Below, piece after piece: positions 1 to 6,459 of a DNA stretch of 21,089 bases. The stretch comes from an uncultured bacterium (GTDB lineage Bacteria; Bacillota; Clostridia; Oscillospirales; Ruminococcaceae): positions 1 to 21,089 of the forward strand of contig CAJMQZ010000027.1 in assembly GCA_905215595.1 (NCBI GenBank). The letters run 5' to 3'. Position 1 is the stretch's first letter. Every line of letters begins with the position of its first letter. The translations under genes and the position numbers were made by a program. Below the pieces are notes generated by a model that did not search any database, had not been told where the DNA came from, and was given only the letters and a program-made list of their open reading frames with translations.

Positions 1-223
1 AGGTAATGGCGGCAGAAACAAACGTGATGGTCTGTGTGTCATCAAGGTCATCCAGTGTCCATGTCAGCAGATTGATCGGTTCCGTAACGCCTTCTTCTGC
101 CACATGGGACGAGGCCGGCACTACACTGGATGCGGGGGTGCTGGCGGGGGTACCGGAGCCGCCGCAGGCCGTCAATGCGATGCCAGCAGCCAGAACAGCC
201 AGAATCTTATATTTCAGGTTCAT
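1..223 (-). CDS. Lipoprotein, N-terminal part only (cut by window edge)
   Basis: The visible 74 codons begin with a type II signal peptide: MNLKYK, a hydrophobic run, then the lipobox LTAC, with the lipidated cysteine at residue 20. A flexible Ala/Ser/Thr/Pro linker follows, as is usual for lipoproteins anchored on the outer face of the membrane. The ATG at 223-221 is preceded by an AGAAAGAAGG ribosome site at normal spacing. The gene continues past the left edge, so its function cannot be told; the segment after the linker (about residues 47-74) matches no family I recognise. It is transcribed divergently from the pseudouridine synthase gene. The linker style resembles that of the lipoprotein at 8104-9108, so a substrate-binding protein is possible, but that is a guess. 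Confidence 0.75.
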   Translation of the reverse strand, partial: MNLKYKILAVLAAGIALTACGGSGTPASTPASSVVPASSHVAEEGVTEPINLLTWTLDDLDDTQTITFVSAAIT

Positions 224-239
224 AAAAATACCTTCTTTC

Positions 240-268
240 TTGACGCGGTAGATTTATTCCGCTACAAT
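240..268 (+). promoter_or_regulatory. Sigma-A promoter for the RluA-family gene
   Basis: A TTGACG -35 box (240-245) and a TACAAT -10 box (263-268) are separated by exactly 17 bases. The spacer holds an inverted repeat, GCGG (245-248) and CCGC (259-262), which may be an operator or chance. The start codon lies 60 bases downstream of the -10 box. Confidence 0.7.
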
Positions 269-327
269 AAAAACGAATCAAGAACCCATTCTATTGCAAC
301 TGATTTTAAGATAGAGAGGAATTTCCC

Positions 328-1278
328 GTGAAAATTTTAAAAGTAAAGTGTCTTGCCCCCACCCGGCTGGACAATTATCTGACCCAGCAATACCCCGCCC
401 TGACCCCCGGCCGTCTGAATAAGGCGCTGCGGGAAAACAAGATCAAGCTGAACGGCAAAAAGCAGCCGCTTTCCACCCGCGTGATGGCGGGCGACGAGAT
501 CAAGCTGTTCATTCTGGATGACGTTCTGGACGCCGACCGCCGGGTAGAAGGCCCCGCATGGAAGAACGCCCGCACTCCGGCGCAGGTGGTGTACGACTGC
601 CCGCAGATCCTGATCGTGAACAAGCCCGCCGGTGTTGCGGTGGACGGCCCGGAGGACGATACTCTGCTGAACCGCGCGCTGCTGTACCTGAACAAGCAGG
701 GCGAGTACAAGGAGAACGACCTGTACACCCCCGCCTTGTGCCACCGGCTGGACACCGGCACCAGCGGCCTTGTGATCATTGCCAAGACCCCGGAGGCCGA
801 GGAGCTGTTCCTTTCTGCCATCAAGAACCGCGAGGTGCAAAAGACCTATCTCTGCGTCACCTTTGGCCGTCCTATGCCGCCGGACGCCACCTTGGGCGGC
901 TACCTGCTGAAGGACGCTGACCGCGGCATCGTGAAGATCGTGGAGGACAAGCAGCCCGGTGCCAAGGAGGTGGAGACCCGGTACGAGACCATTGCAGTCT
1001 CCGGCCGTCTGGCACTGCTGAAGGTGCAGCTGATCACCGGCCGCACCCACCAGATCCGTGCCCACATGGCAAGCATCGGCTGCCCCATCCTTGGCGACAG
1101 CAAGTACGGCAACAACAGCGCCAACCGGGAGCTGAAGCTGAAGTATCAAGCGCTGTGCGCATGGGAGCTGACCATGCCCCGCTTCACCCAGCCCGATTTC
1201 GAGTTCCTCAGCGGAAAGACCTTCCACGCCCCGAAGCCGTGGTATTACCAGCAGGTGCTGGACGGCACTTTGAAGTAA
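328..1278 (+). CDS. RluA-family pseudouridine synthase
   Basis: This enzyme converts specific uridines in rRNA or tRNA to pseudouridine. The 316-residue protein has an S4 RNA-binding domain at about residues 12-62 (RLDNYL...RLNKALRENKIKLNG...GDEI). The RluA/RluC/RluD catalytic domain follows, with the signature HRLDTGTSGLVI at 139-150; D142 is the predicted catalytic aspartate. The later family motif TGRTHQIRAHM is also present. The GTG start at 328 is supported by AGAGAGGA at 313-320 and by alignment of the S4 domain; no better ATG is in frame. The gene is a single-gene unit between its own promoter and the terminator at 1330-1363. The subfamily, and so the exact uridine targeted, cannot be decided from sequence alone. 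Confidence 0.95.
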   Translation: MKILKVKCLAPTRLDNYLTQQYPALTPGRLNKALRENKIKLNGKKQPLSTRVMAGDEIKLFILDDVLDADRRVEGPAWKNARTPAQVVYDCPQILIVNKPAGVAVDGPEDDTLLNRALLYLNKQGEYKENDLYTPALCHRLDTGTSGLVIIAKTPEAEELFLSAIKNREVQKTYLCVTFGRPMPPDATLGGYLLKDADRGIVKIVEDKQPGAKEVETRYETIAVSGRLALLKVQLITGRTHQIRAHMASIGCPILGDSKYGNNSANRELKLKYQALCAWELTMPRFTQPDFEFLSGKTFHAPKPWYYQQVLDGTLK

Positions 1279-1329
1279 GACGATTTTCAGCAGCTGCCGT
1301 TCTCCACTTCGACCCCTCTCGTGAAAATA

Positions 1330-1363
1330 CAATGCCGGGCAGACCGCAGTCTGCCCGGCATTG
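1330..1363. terminator. Bidirectional terminator between convergent genes
   Basis: A perfect 15-base-pair stem (1330-1344 with 1349-1363) has the tetraloop CGCA. It lies between the pseudouridine synthase gene and the oppositely oriented oxidase gene. Flanking A- and T-containing sequence is modest (GAAAATAC on one side, TTGTTCT on the other). Its core is almost the same as in the terminator at 3763-3800. Confidence 0.8.
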
Positions 1364-1380
1364 TTCTATAAATAAGATCT

Positions 1381-2400
1381 TCAGACTCGCACCATATCCG
1401 GGGTGATCTCAGCCAGCGTATGGGCACCGCACATCTGCATGGTGTCGGCCAGTTCTCCGGCCAGCTTATCGGTGTAGCACTTCACGCCCTCTGCGCCGCC
1501 GCCGTAGACAGCGGTCACGAAGGGGCGGCAGATCAGCACACCGTCTGCGCCCAGCGCCAGCGCCTTGAACACATCCACACCGGTGCGGATGCCGCCGTCC
1601 ACCAGCACCTTCACGCCGGTGCCCTTGAGGGCTGCGGCGATCTCCGGCAGCACCTCGGCGGTGGCGGGGCACTGGTCCAGCACACGGCCGCCGTGGTTGG
1701 ACACCACAATAGCGGCGGCTCCGGCCTGCTTTGCCTTCAGTGCGCCCTTGACGGTCATCACGCCCTTGACGATAAAGGGGCGCTCGGCCAGCTGCACGAT
1801 CTCGGCTAGCTCCTCCACGCTCTTGCTGCCGGCGGGCGGGGTCATGTTCTTCAGGAAGGGCAGACCCGCTGCGTCCACGTCCATGGCCACGGCAAAGCAG
1901 CCGCTGGCCTTGGCCTGTGCCATCTTCTCTTTAATAGTGTCGATGTTCCAGGGCTTGATGGTCGGCACGCCGCAGCCATCGGCATTGCCGATGGCCTTGG
2001 TGGCCATGGTCATGACGTCGGGGTTGGTGCCGTCGCCGGTAAAGGCGGCGATACCGCTCTCGGCGCAGGCGCGCACCAGCACGTCGTTGTAGGTCATGTC
2101 GGTGTAGGTATCGGAGTAGTGGAGGTTCACCGCGCCCACAGGGCCGGCAAAGAAGGGGTACTTGAAACTGCGGCCGAACAGCTCCACGTGGGTATCGGGG
2201 GTGCCGTTCTCGCAGAGGGTATCCATGTTCACACGGATGTCGGCCCACTTATTATAATTGCGGATGGCCGTGTCGCCCACGCCCTTTGCGCCGGGGCCGG
2301 GGATCTGATTCTTGCAGGCCACGCCGTTGCACACCGGGCAGGCCTTGCAGTATTTGCCGATGCACTCGCGGGCATTGGCCAAAACATCTGAATAATTCAT
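1381..2400 (-). CDS. FMN-dependent alpha-hydroxy-acid oxidase/dehydrogenase-like protein
   Basis: A 339-residue TIM-barrel flavoprotein of the glycolate oxidase/lactate oxidase/isopentenyl isomerase-type FMN family. Visible motifs are PFIVKGVM (about 208-215, with the family lysine K212), VVSNHGGRVLD (232-242, catalytic H236 and substrate-binding R239), and VLVDGGIRTG...ALGADGVLICRPF (265-294) for FMN phosphate binding. The N-terminus carries C13, C18, C21, C24 and C29 in a CPVCNGVAC-type cluster, which is not part of classical glycolate oxidase and could bind a metal or Fe-S centre. The ATG at 2400 follows AGGAGGA at good spacing. Family knowledge suggests oxidation of a 2-hydroxy acid; the actual substrate is unknown. 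The gene is alone between its promoter and a shared terminator. Confidence 0.88.
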   Translation of the reverse strand: MNYSDVLANARECIGKYCKACPVCNGVACKNQIPGPGAKGVGDTAIRNYNKWADIRVNMDTLCENGTPDTHVELFGRSFKYPFFAGPVGAVNLHYSDTYTDMTYNDVLVRACAESGIAAFTGDGTNPDVMTMATKAIGNADGCGVPTIKPWNIDTIKEKMAQAKASGCFAVAMDVDAAGLPFLKNMTPPAGSKSVEELAEIVQLAERPFIVKGVMTVKGALKAKQAGAAAIVVSNHGGRVLDQCPATAEVLPEIAAALKGTGVKVLVDGGIRTGVDVFKALALGADGVLICRPFVTAVYGGGAEGVKCYTDKLAGELADTMQMCGAHTLAEITPDMVRV

Positions 2401-2432
2401 CTGTTTTTCCTCCTGAATTCCTTTTGTTTTCC

Positions 2433-2451
2433 GCAGAGTTTCCCGCTCTGC
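2433..2451 (-). other. Small hairpin in the oxidase mRNA leader
   Basis: GCAGAG (2433-2438) and CTCTGC (2446-2451) form a 6-base-pair stem with a 7-base loop. It lies just after the predicted transcription start and about 30 bases before the ribosome site. It could stabilise the mRNA or be chance. Confidence 0.3.
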
Positions 2452-2466
2452 ATACTCTCTGCCCTC

Positions 2467-2495
2467 ATCATAGCCCCGTTTTCCGCCTGCGTCAA
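2467..2495 (-). promoter_or_regulatory. Sigma-A promoter for the FMN oxidase gene
   Basis: Read on the minus strand, TTGACG (2495-2490) and TATGAT (2472-2467) are separated by 17 bases. The start codon is about 65 bases downstream. Confidence 0.65.
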
Positions 2496-2541
2496 GGGGG
2501 GCTTCGTCTCCTTTTCATTTTCAGTCATCGAAGCTGCGTCA

Positions 2542-2576
2542 TTTTTGAAAAAATGCAAACTTTTTTGAAAAAATGC
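2542..2576. repeat. A/T-rich tandem direct repeat before the tRNA promoter
   Basis: The 15-base unit TTTTTGAAAAAATGC occurs twice, at 2542-2556 and 2562-2576, exactly 20 bases apart. The second copy abuts the -35 box of the tRNA promoter. Two phased A-tracts here could act as an UP element for RNA polymerase alpha subunits or bend the DNA. Confidence 0.8.
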
Positions 2577-2605
2577 TTGACAAAAGACCTTCTTTCAGGT
2601 ATTAT
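2577..2605 (+). promoter_or_regulatory. Strong sigma-A promoter for tRNA-Ser
   Basis: A perfect TTGACA (2577-2582), a 17-base spacer, and TATTAT (2600-2605). Together with the A-tract repeats just upstream, this looks like a high-output stable-RNA promoter. About 40 bases of leader precede the mature tRNA. Confidence 0.85.
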
Positions 2606-2653
2606 AGTGGAGCGCTGAGGGCTGCGGCCCGAAGCACTGAGAACTGAAGATGT

Positions 2654-2745
2654 GGAAAGATGGCTGAGTTGGTCTAAGGCGCACGACTGGAAATCGTGTA
2701 ACGTGTCAAAAGCGTTCTGGGGTTCGAATCCCCATCTTTCCGCCA
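2654..2745 (+). tRNA. tRNA-Ser (anticodon GGA)
   Basis: The acceptor stem GGAAAGA (2654-2660) pairs with TCTTTCC (2735-2741), followed by discriminator G and an encoded CCA. The anticodon stem CACGA/TCGTG encloses the loop CTGGAAA with anticodon GGA, reading UCU and UCC codons. A long variable arm typical of serine tRNAs and the TTCGAATC T-loop are present. The gene has its own promoter and terminator. Confidence 0.97.
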
Positions 2746-2746
2746 G

Positions 2747-2778
2747 AAACCTGAAACAGAAATGTTTCAGGTTTTTTG
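2747..2778 (+). terminator. Intrinsic terminator of tRNA-Ser
   Basis: A 12-base-pair stem (2747-2758 with 2763-2774) with the loop GAAA, followed by a T-rich run. It starts directly after the CCA end. Confidence 0.9.
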
Positions 2779-2800
2779 TTTTGTCCGCAGTTTGCGGCGC

Positions 2801-2829
2801 TTGACATTTGCGTGCAGTTCCGTTATGCT
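2801..2829 (+). promoter_or_regulatory. Sigma-A promoter for the membrane-anchored protein
   Basis: TTGACA (2801-2806), a 17-base spacer, then TATGCT (2824-2829). It closely resembles the MATE gene promoter at 4852-4880. Confidence 0.65.
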
Positions 2830-2866
2830 GAAGCAAATACGTTTTACCGGAAGGAGAGGTTTCCCC

Positions 2867-3754
2867 ATGGCATCTTCCCACAAAAAGCGCACCGGTCTGC
2901 GGGCGGCGCTGATCGTTCTGCTGTGTCTGGTTTTGGTGTGCGTGGTGGCTGCGGCAGTGCTGTACAGCTTCGTCAGCCGCAAGATCAAGGCATTCCAGAG
3001 CGGTGCCAGCTTTGCGCTGGACTACACCATCACCTCCACCGAGGCCGAGCCCCCTGCTCTTTACGCCCTGCTGGACAAGTTCGGCGGCACCACCGGCAGT
3101 CTGACCGGCCAGTACACCCCCCGGGCGGTGCAGCTGGCGCTGTACCCAACGGGCACCAGCACCGTCAACGATGCCCCTCTGACCCGGATGTACATCAGCG
3201 AGGAAGAGACCCTTTACGACGCCGGACAGCTGTACAACAAGCTGCGCAGCACGGTTGTAGCCGAGTATCCGCTGGCAAGCCTGCTGCTGCCGGGCTGGTC
3301 GCTGGGCAGCTATATCTCCCAAGACCAGCTGGCCACCCTGCTGGGGGTAGACCCCGCCGCCACCGGCTTACAGCAGGTGAACGACTTCCAGCTGGACTTA
3401 AAACAGATTCAGACCGTGCAGCCCGCCAACGCGAAAGAAGGCTACCTCTACCTTCAGCTGCCGAATCTCGCCGCCGGGGAGGATGCACCGCAGCTGATTC
3501 TGGGCATCGAAAAGCAGGGGCTGCTCAAGACCCTGTCCCCCAAGGTGCACATCCTGCTGGATGTGCCCGCCCACCACATCCATGCGGAGCTGACCGGCAC
3601 GATAACTGCCGCCCAGACCGTTGTGACCGCTCCCACCTCCCGGATGCAGGACTCTGACGTGGAAAGCCTTGTGCAGCTGCGCAAGACCATCGAGAGCATC
3701 GTACAGTTCGTGCAGACCGCCGCCCAAAGCGACGCTGCCGCTCCTGCCGCATAA
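2867..3754 (+). CDS. Membrane-anchored protein of unknown function
   Basis: I do not recognise this 295-residue protein. It has a short basic N-terminus (HKKRTGLR), one transmembrane segment at about residues 11-34, and then an extracytoplasmic region of about 260 residues, so it is probably tethered by its N-terminus facing outward. No lipobox cysteine, catalytic motif or repeat was seen. The C-terminal end looks helical (SLVQLRKTIESIVQFVQ) and finishes in an Ala/Pro-rich tail. The ATG at 2867 is chosen because AAGGAGAGG (2851-2859) sits 7 bases upstream and the TM segment follows at once. The gene has its own promoter and ends in a shared terminator, so it is a single-gene unit. The open frame extends further upstream but runs over the promoter. 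Confidence 0.85.
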   Translation: MASSHKKRTGLRAALIVLLCLVLVCVVAAAVLYSFVSRKIKAFQSGASFALDYTITSTEAEPPALYALLDKFGGTTGSLTGQYTPRAVQLALYPTGTSTVNDAPLTRMYISEEETLYDAGQLYNKLRSTVVAEYPLASLLLPGWSLGSYISQDQLATLLGVDPAATGLQQVNDFQLDLKQIQTVQPANAKEGYLYLQLPNLAAGEDAPQLILGIEKQGLLKTLSPKVHILLDVPAHHIHAELTGTITAAQTVVTAPTSRMQDSDVESLVQLRKTIESIVQFVQTAAQSDAAAPAA

Positions 3755-3762
3755 AAACGCAC

Positions 3763-3800
3763 AAAAAAATCGGACAGACCGTAGTCTGTCCGATTTTTTT
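3763..3800. terminator. Bidirectional terminator between convergent genes
   Basis: A perfect 17-base-pair stem (3763-3779 with 3784-3800) with loop CGTA. It begins with seven A and ends with seven T, so it serves as an intrinsic terminator in both directions. The core CAGACCGTAGTCTG differs by one base from that at 1340-1353. Confidence 0.92.
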
Positions 3801-3815
3801 GCTATTTATCGTTTT

Positions 3816-4670
3816 TTATTTTTTCACGGCCTTTTTGCAGGGTGCACGCTTCGCCTTGGGCTTTGCTGCGGCAGGGGCAGTCTTGGCTTCCGCTGCGGGC
3901 ACTGCCTTGGCAGCCGGTTCAGCCTTAGTAACAGGCTCGGCCTTGGTTGCCACGGCGGGAGCTGCCTTCACCTCTACTGCGGGAGCAGCAGGCTCAGCCT
4001 TTGCCTTAGCAGCCTTCTTTGCAGCGGGCTTTTCTGCCTTGACCGGCTCTGCGGCCTTTGCTGCGGACGCAGCGGGCTTCTCCTCCACCTTCTTGGCGGT
4101 GCGGGGCTTGCGGGCTGCGGGCTTCTTGGCGGGAGCGGCTTCCTTGGCGGGTGCGGCCTTCGTCTCAACAGCGGGTGCTGCTTCCTCAACCTTAGCGGCA
4201 CGCTTTACGCGGTCCTTTACCTCAGAGATGACCCACAGCTGGTCGCCACCGCCGGGCACCTCCTGCCAGATCTGCAGCACAGCGCCCACCTCGGCACCGA
4301 TGCCCACGGTGTCCACGCACTTGCCGCCTGCCCAGGAGGAGCGCAGACGCACCGTGCCCTCCGGCGTGTGCTCCACCTTCCACATCTGGGACGTGCCGCC
4401 CACGTCCTCCCACAGGTGCAGCCAGGTGCCGTTGGCAGTGCCGGTCATGGTCAGATCCAGCAGCTTGCCGGAGGCGCGGTTGCGGATGCGGTACACGCCA
4501 TCGCCCTCGCGGACAAAGCTCCACTCCTGCTCGGGCTTGTGGTCATACTTGCCCAGACGGACAGTGCCGCCGTCCTTGCTGCCTTCCACTGCCTGAATGA
4601 CGTTGCCGGTGTGAGCGGCAATGGTATAAAAGCGGTCGGCCTCGATCACAGTTTGTGCTACGGATTTCAT
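3816..4670 (-). CDS. RICIN (beta-trefoil) domain protein with Ala/Lys/Pro-rich tail
   Basis: This is a 284-residue, two-part protein. Residues 5-150 form one RICIN-type beta-trefoil with the three family QxW motifs: Q48-E-W50, Q95-M-W97 and Q144-L-W146. Such domains usually bind sugars. Residues 151-284 are low-complexity, rich in Ala, Lys, Pro and Glu, and end in KKAVKK, much like bacterial histone-H1-like tails. There is no signal peptide or TM segment, so it is predicted to be cytoplasmic unless exported by an unusual route. The ATG at 4670 is preferred over one 14 codons upstream because GGGAGGGA (4677-4684) lies 6 bases before it and the domain begins right after. No catalytic domain accompanies the lectin fold. 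The function is unknown; nucleic-acid or polyanion binding by the tail is inference. Confidence 0.88.
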   Translation of the reverse strand: MKSVAQTVIEADRFYTIAAHTGNVIQAVEGSKDGGTVRLGKYDHKPEQEWSFVREGDGVYRIRNRASGKLLDLTMTGTANGTWLHLWEDVGGTSQMWKVEHTPEGTVRLRSSWAGGKCVDTVGIGAEVGAVLQIWQEVPGGGDQLWVISEVKDRVKRAAKVEEAAPAVETKAAPAKEAAPAKKPAARKPRTAKKVEEKPAASAAKAAEPVKAEKPAAKKAAKAKAEPAAPAVEVKAAPAVATKAEPVTKAEPAAKAVPAAEAKTAPAAAKPKAKRAPCKKAVKK

Positions 4671-4725
4671 GTATAAATCCCTCCCAATCATAAAATGCAC
4701 AGATTTTTCCAATTCCTTCTTATAA

Positions 4726-4754
4726 AGAATACCACATATCGTGATTTTTCACAA
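4726..4754 (-). promoter_or_regulatory. Probable promoter for the RICIN protein gene
   Basis: On the minus strand, TTGTGA (4754-4749) and TATTCT (4731-4726) are 17 bases apart. The dyad GTGATTTTTCAC (4741-4752) overlaps the -35 box. Confidence 0.5.
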
Positions 4755-4824
4755 GCAATTCGACAATTCTTTAGCACTTTATATAGAAACCACCCTGTTT
4801 TCACCTGCTTTTTCGCCCCTTCGC

Positions 4825-4852
4825 AGGGGAGAAAGGCCGTTTTTTCTCCCCT
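4825..4852. repeat. Inverted repeat abutting the MATE promoter
   Basis: AGGGGAGAAA (4825-4834) and TTTCTCCCCT (4843-4852) are perfect 10-base arms with an 8-base gap. The right arm touches the -35 box. It lacks a T-tail on either side, so an operator is more likely than a terminator. Confidence 0.6.
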
Positions 4853-4880
4853 CGACATTTTGCCGCAACTGCGTTATACT
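4852..4880 (+). promoter_or_regulatory. Sigma-A promoter for the MATE transporter
   Basis: TCGACA (4852-4857), a 17-base spacer and TATACT (4875-4880), five of six matches in each box. Confidence 0.7.
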
Positions 4881-4949
4881 GTTTTTATCAGGATGATCTG
4901 CCGCTCTGGAAGGGGCGGCTTTCTCGTTTTTGAAGGAGGATATTTGCCC

Positions 4950-6338
4950 ATGACCCAGCAGGACCGCACTGCGGTGCAGTATCACAAAATGACCGAGACC
5001 CCTATCCCCCGGCTGATCCTCAGCCTTGCCGCGCCCACGATTTTAAGTATGCTGATCACCAGCATCTACAATCTGGCCGATACCTTTTTTGTGGGGCGCA
5101 TCTCCACCAGTGCTTCCGGCGCTGTGGGTGTCGTTTCCAGCCTGATGGCTATCATACAGGCGCTGGGCTTTATGCTGGGGCACGGCTCCGGCACCATCAT
5201 CAGCCGCCGATTGGGCAGTCAGGATACCCACGCCGCCACCCGCTTTGCTTCCACCAGCTTTTTTACGGCGCTGGCCTTTGGCGTAGTGCTGGCAGTGGTC
5301 GGTCTTGCCACCCTGCCGGACTTCATGATGCTGCTGGGCAGTACCAAAACCATTCTGCCCCATGCCTGTGCCTACGCCCGGCCCATCCTGCTTGCCGCAC
5401 CGCTGATGATCTCCAGTCTGGTGATGAACAACATCCTGCGGTATGAGGGCAAAGCAAACCTTGCCATGATCGGGCTGGTCACCGGCGGACTGCTGAACAT
5501 TGCACTGGACCCGCTGTTCATGTTCGTTTTAGGGCTGGGCACTGCCGGTGCCGGTATCGCCACTGCCCTCAGCCAGACCATCAGCTTTGGCATTCTGCTG
5601 TATATGTTCCTGCGGGGCAAAACGGTCAGCCAGTTCCGGCTTTCCGCCGTCACCCGGGAGCCGCGTGAGTTTTTGCAGATCCTTGCAGGCGGCGCGCCCA
5701 GCTTTGGCCGTCAGGGGCTGAACAGCATCGGCGGGATGCTGCTGAACATTGCCGCCCGCAGCTACGGCGACGCCGCCGTGGCGGGCATGAGCATCGTGTC
5801 CCGCATCTTTATGTTCATCCTCTCGGTGGCCATCGGCGTGGGACAGGGCTTGCAGCCGGTGGCGTCCTTCAACTACGGCGCGCGCAAGTACCACCGGGTG
5901 CGGCAGGCCGCCGTCTTTACCCTGAAAGCCGCCTTTGCGCTGCTGGTGGTGCTGATCGCGGTGTGCTGGTGGAACGATGAGGCTCTGATCCGCCTGTTCC
6001 GGGATGACCCGGCAGTCACCGCCGTGGCGCTGCCTGCCTTCCGCTACCAGTGCTTTGCCATCCTTTTACAGCCGATGATCGTGGTGACCAACATGACCTT
6101 CCAGAGCGTTGGCAAGGCCGGGCGCGCCACCTTTCTGGCCTGCTGCCGACAGGGCGTGTGCTTTATCCCGCTGATCCTTGTACTGCCCCGGGTGCTGGGT
6201 CTTGTGGGCGTGGAGCTCTGCCAGCCCATTGCGGATGCGCTCACCTGCTTCATTTCTCTGCCCTTTTTGCTGGCCTTTCTGCGGCAGCTGGAGCAGATGG
6301 ACAAGGCAGAAGCGTCCCATGCCCCGGCACAGCTGTAA
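4950..6338 (+). CDS. MATE family multidrug/Na+ or H+ antiporter
   Basis: A 462-residue integral membrane protein of the usual MATE length, predicted to have 12 transmembrane helices in two pseudo-repeated halves. The N-terminal signature PRLILSLAAPTILSMLITSI is followed by YNLADTFFVGR, typical of the bacterial NorM/DinF-related group. The GYE/NYGARK-type loop appears as SFNYGARKYHRVRQA near the middle of the second half. Family members export drugs or metabolites in exchange for Na+ or H+; the substrate here is not predictable. The ATG at 4950 is chosen because AAGGAGGA (4933-4940) precedes it at 9 bases; the longer upstream frame runs over the promoter and has no ribosome site. An inverted repeat next to the -35 box suggests regulation, but no regulator gene is adjacent. 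Confidence 0.93.
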   Translation: MTQQDRTAVQYHKMTETPIPRLILSLAAPTILSMLITSIYNLADTFFVGRISTSASGAVGVVSSLMAIIQALGFMLGHGSGTIISRRLGSQDTHAATRFASTSFFTALAFGVVLAVVGLATLPDFMMLLGSTKTILPHACAYARPILLAAPLMISSLVMNNILRYEGKANLAMIGLVTGGLLNIALDPLFMFVLGLGTAGAGIATALSQTISFGILLYMFLRGKTVSQFRLSAVTREPREFLQILAGGAPSFGRQGLNSIGGMLLNIAARSYGDAAVAGMSIVSRIFMFILSVAIGVGQGLQPVASFNYGARKYHRVRQAAVFTLKAAFALLVVLIAVCWWNDEALIRLFRDDPAVTAVALPAFRYQCFAILLQPMIVVTNMTFQSVGKAGRATFLACCRQGVCFIPLILVLPRVLGLVGVELCQPIADALTCFISLPFLLAFLRQLEQMDKAEASHAPAQL

Positions 6339-6357
6339 TGCAATTGTAACCGTTTTT

Positions 6358-6398
6358 AGCCGCATTTTTCTGCAAGCTCTGCAATGAAAAATGCGGCT
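6358..6398 (+). terminator. Terminator after the MATE gene
   Basis: A 12-base-pair stem (6358-6369 with 6387-6398) around a 17-base loop. The stem contains the A/T run, and only a short T-tail (GTTT) follows. Confidence 0.6.
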
Positions 6399-6418
6399 GT
6401 TTCGTATTCTGAGTGAAC

Positions 6419-6431
6419 GGAAAAATTTTCC
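6419..6431. repeat. Short palindrome upstream of the frameshifted lipoprotein gene
   Basis: GGAAAA (6419-6424) and TTTTCC (6426-6431) flank one base. It lies about 10 bases after a weak -10-like TATTCT (6405-6410) that has no good -35, so it could be an operator. The promoter of this gene is otherwise not clear. Confidence 0.3.
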
Positions 6432-6459
6432 TCCCTGTTTTTGCAAAGGAGTGGTTTTT

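Noticed and set aside
2542..2576. Possible start of a CRISPR array
   Set aside because: There are only two 15-base units with a 5-base gap, with no spacers and no cas genes nearby.
2654..2745. Possible selenocysteine or leucine tRNA because of the long variable arm
   Set aside because: The anticodon is GGA, the acceptor stem has 7 pairs, and the discriminator is G, all of which fit tRNA-Ser.
3669..4676. Two overlapping plus-strand open frames rich in Gly, Cys, Leu or Ala
   Set aside because: They are the complement of the low-complexity tail of the RICIN protein and run through the bidirectional terminator.
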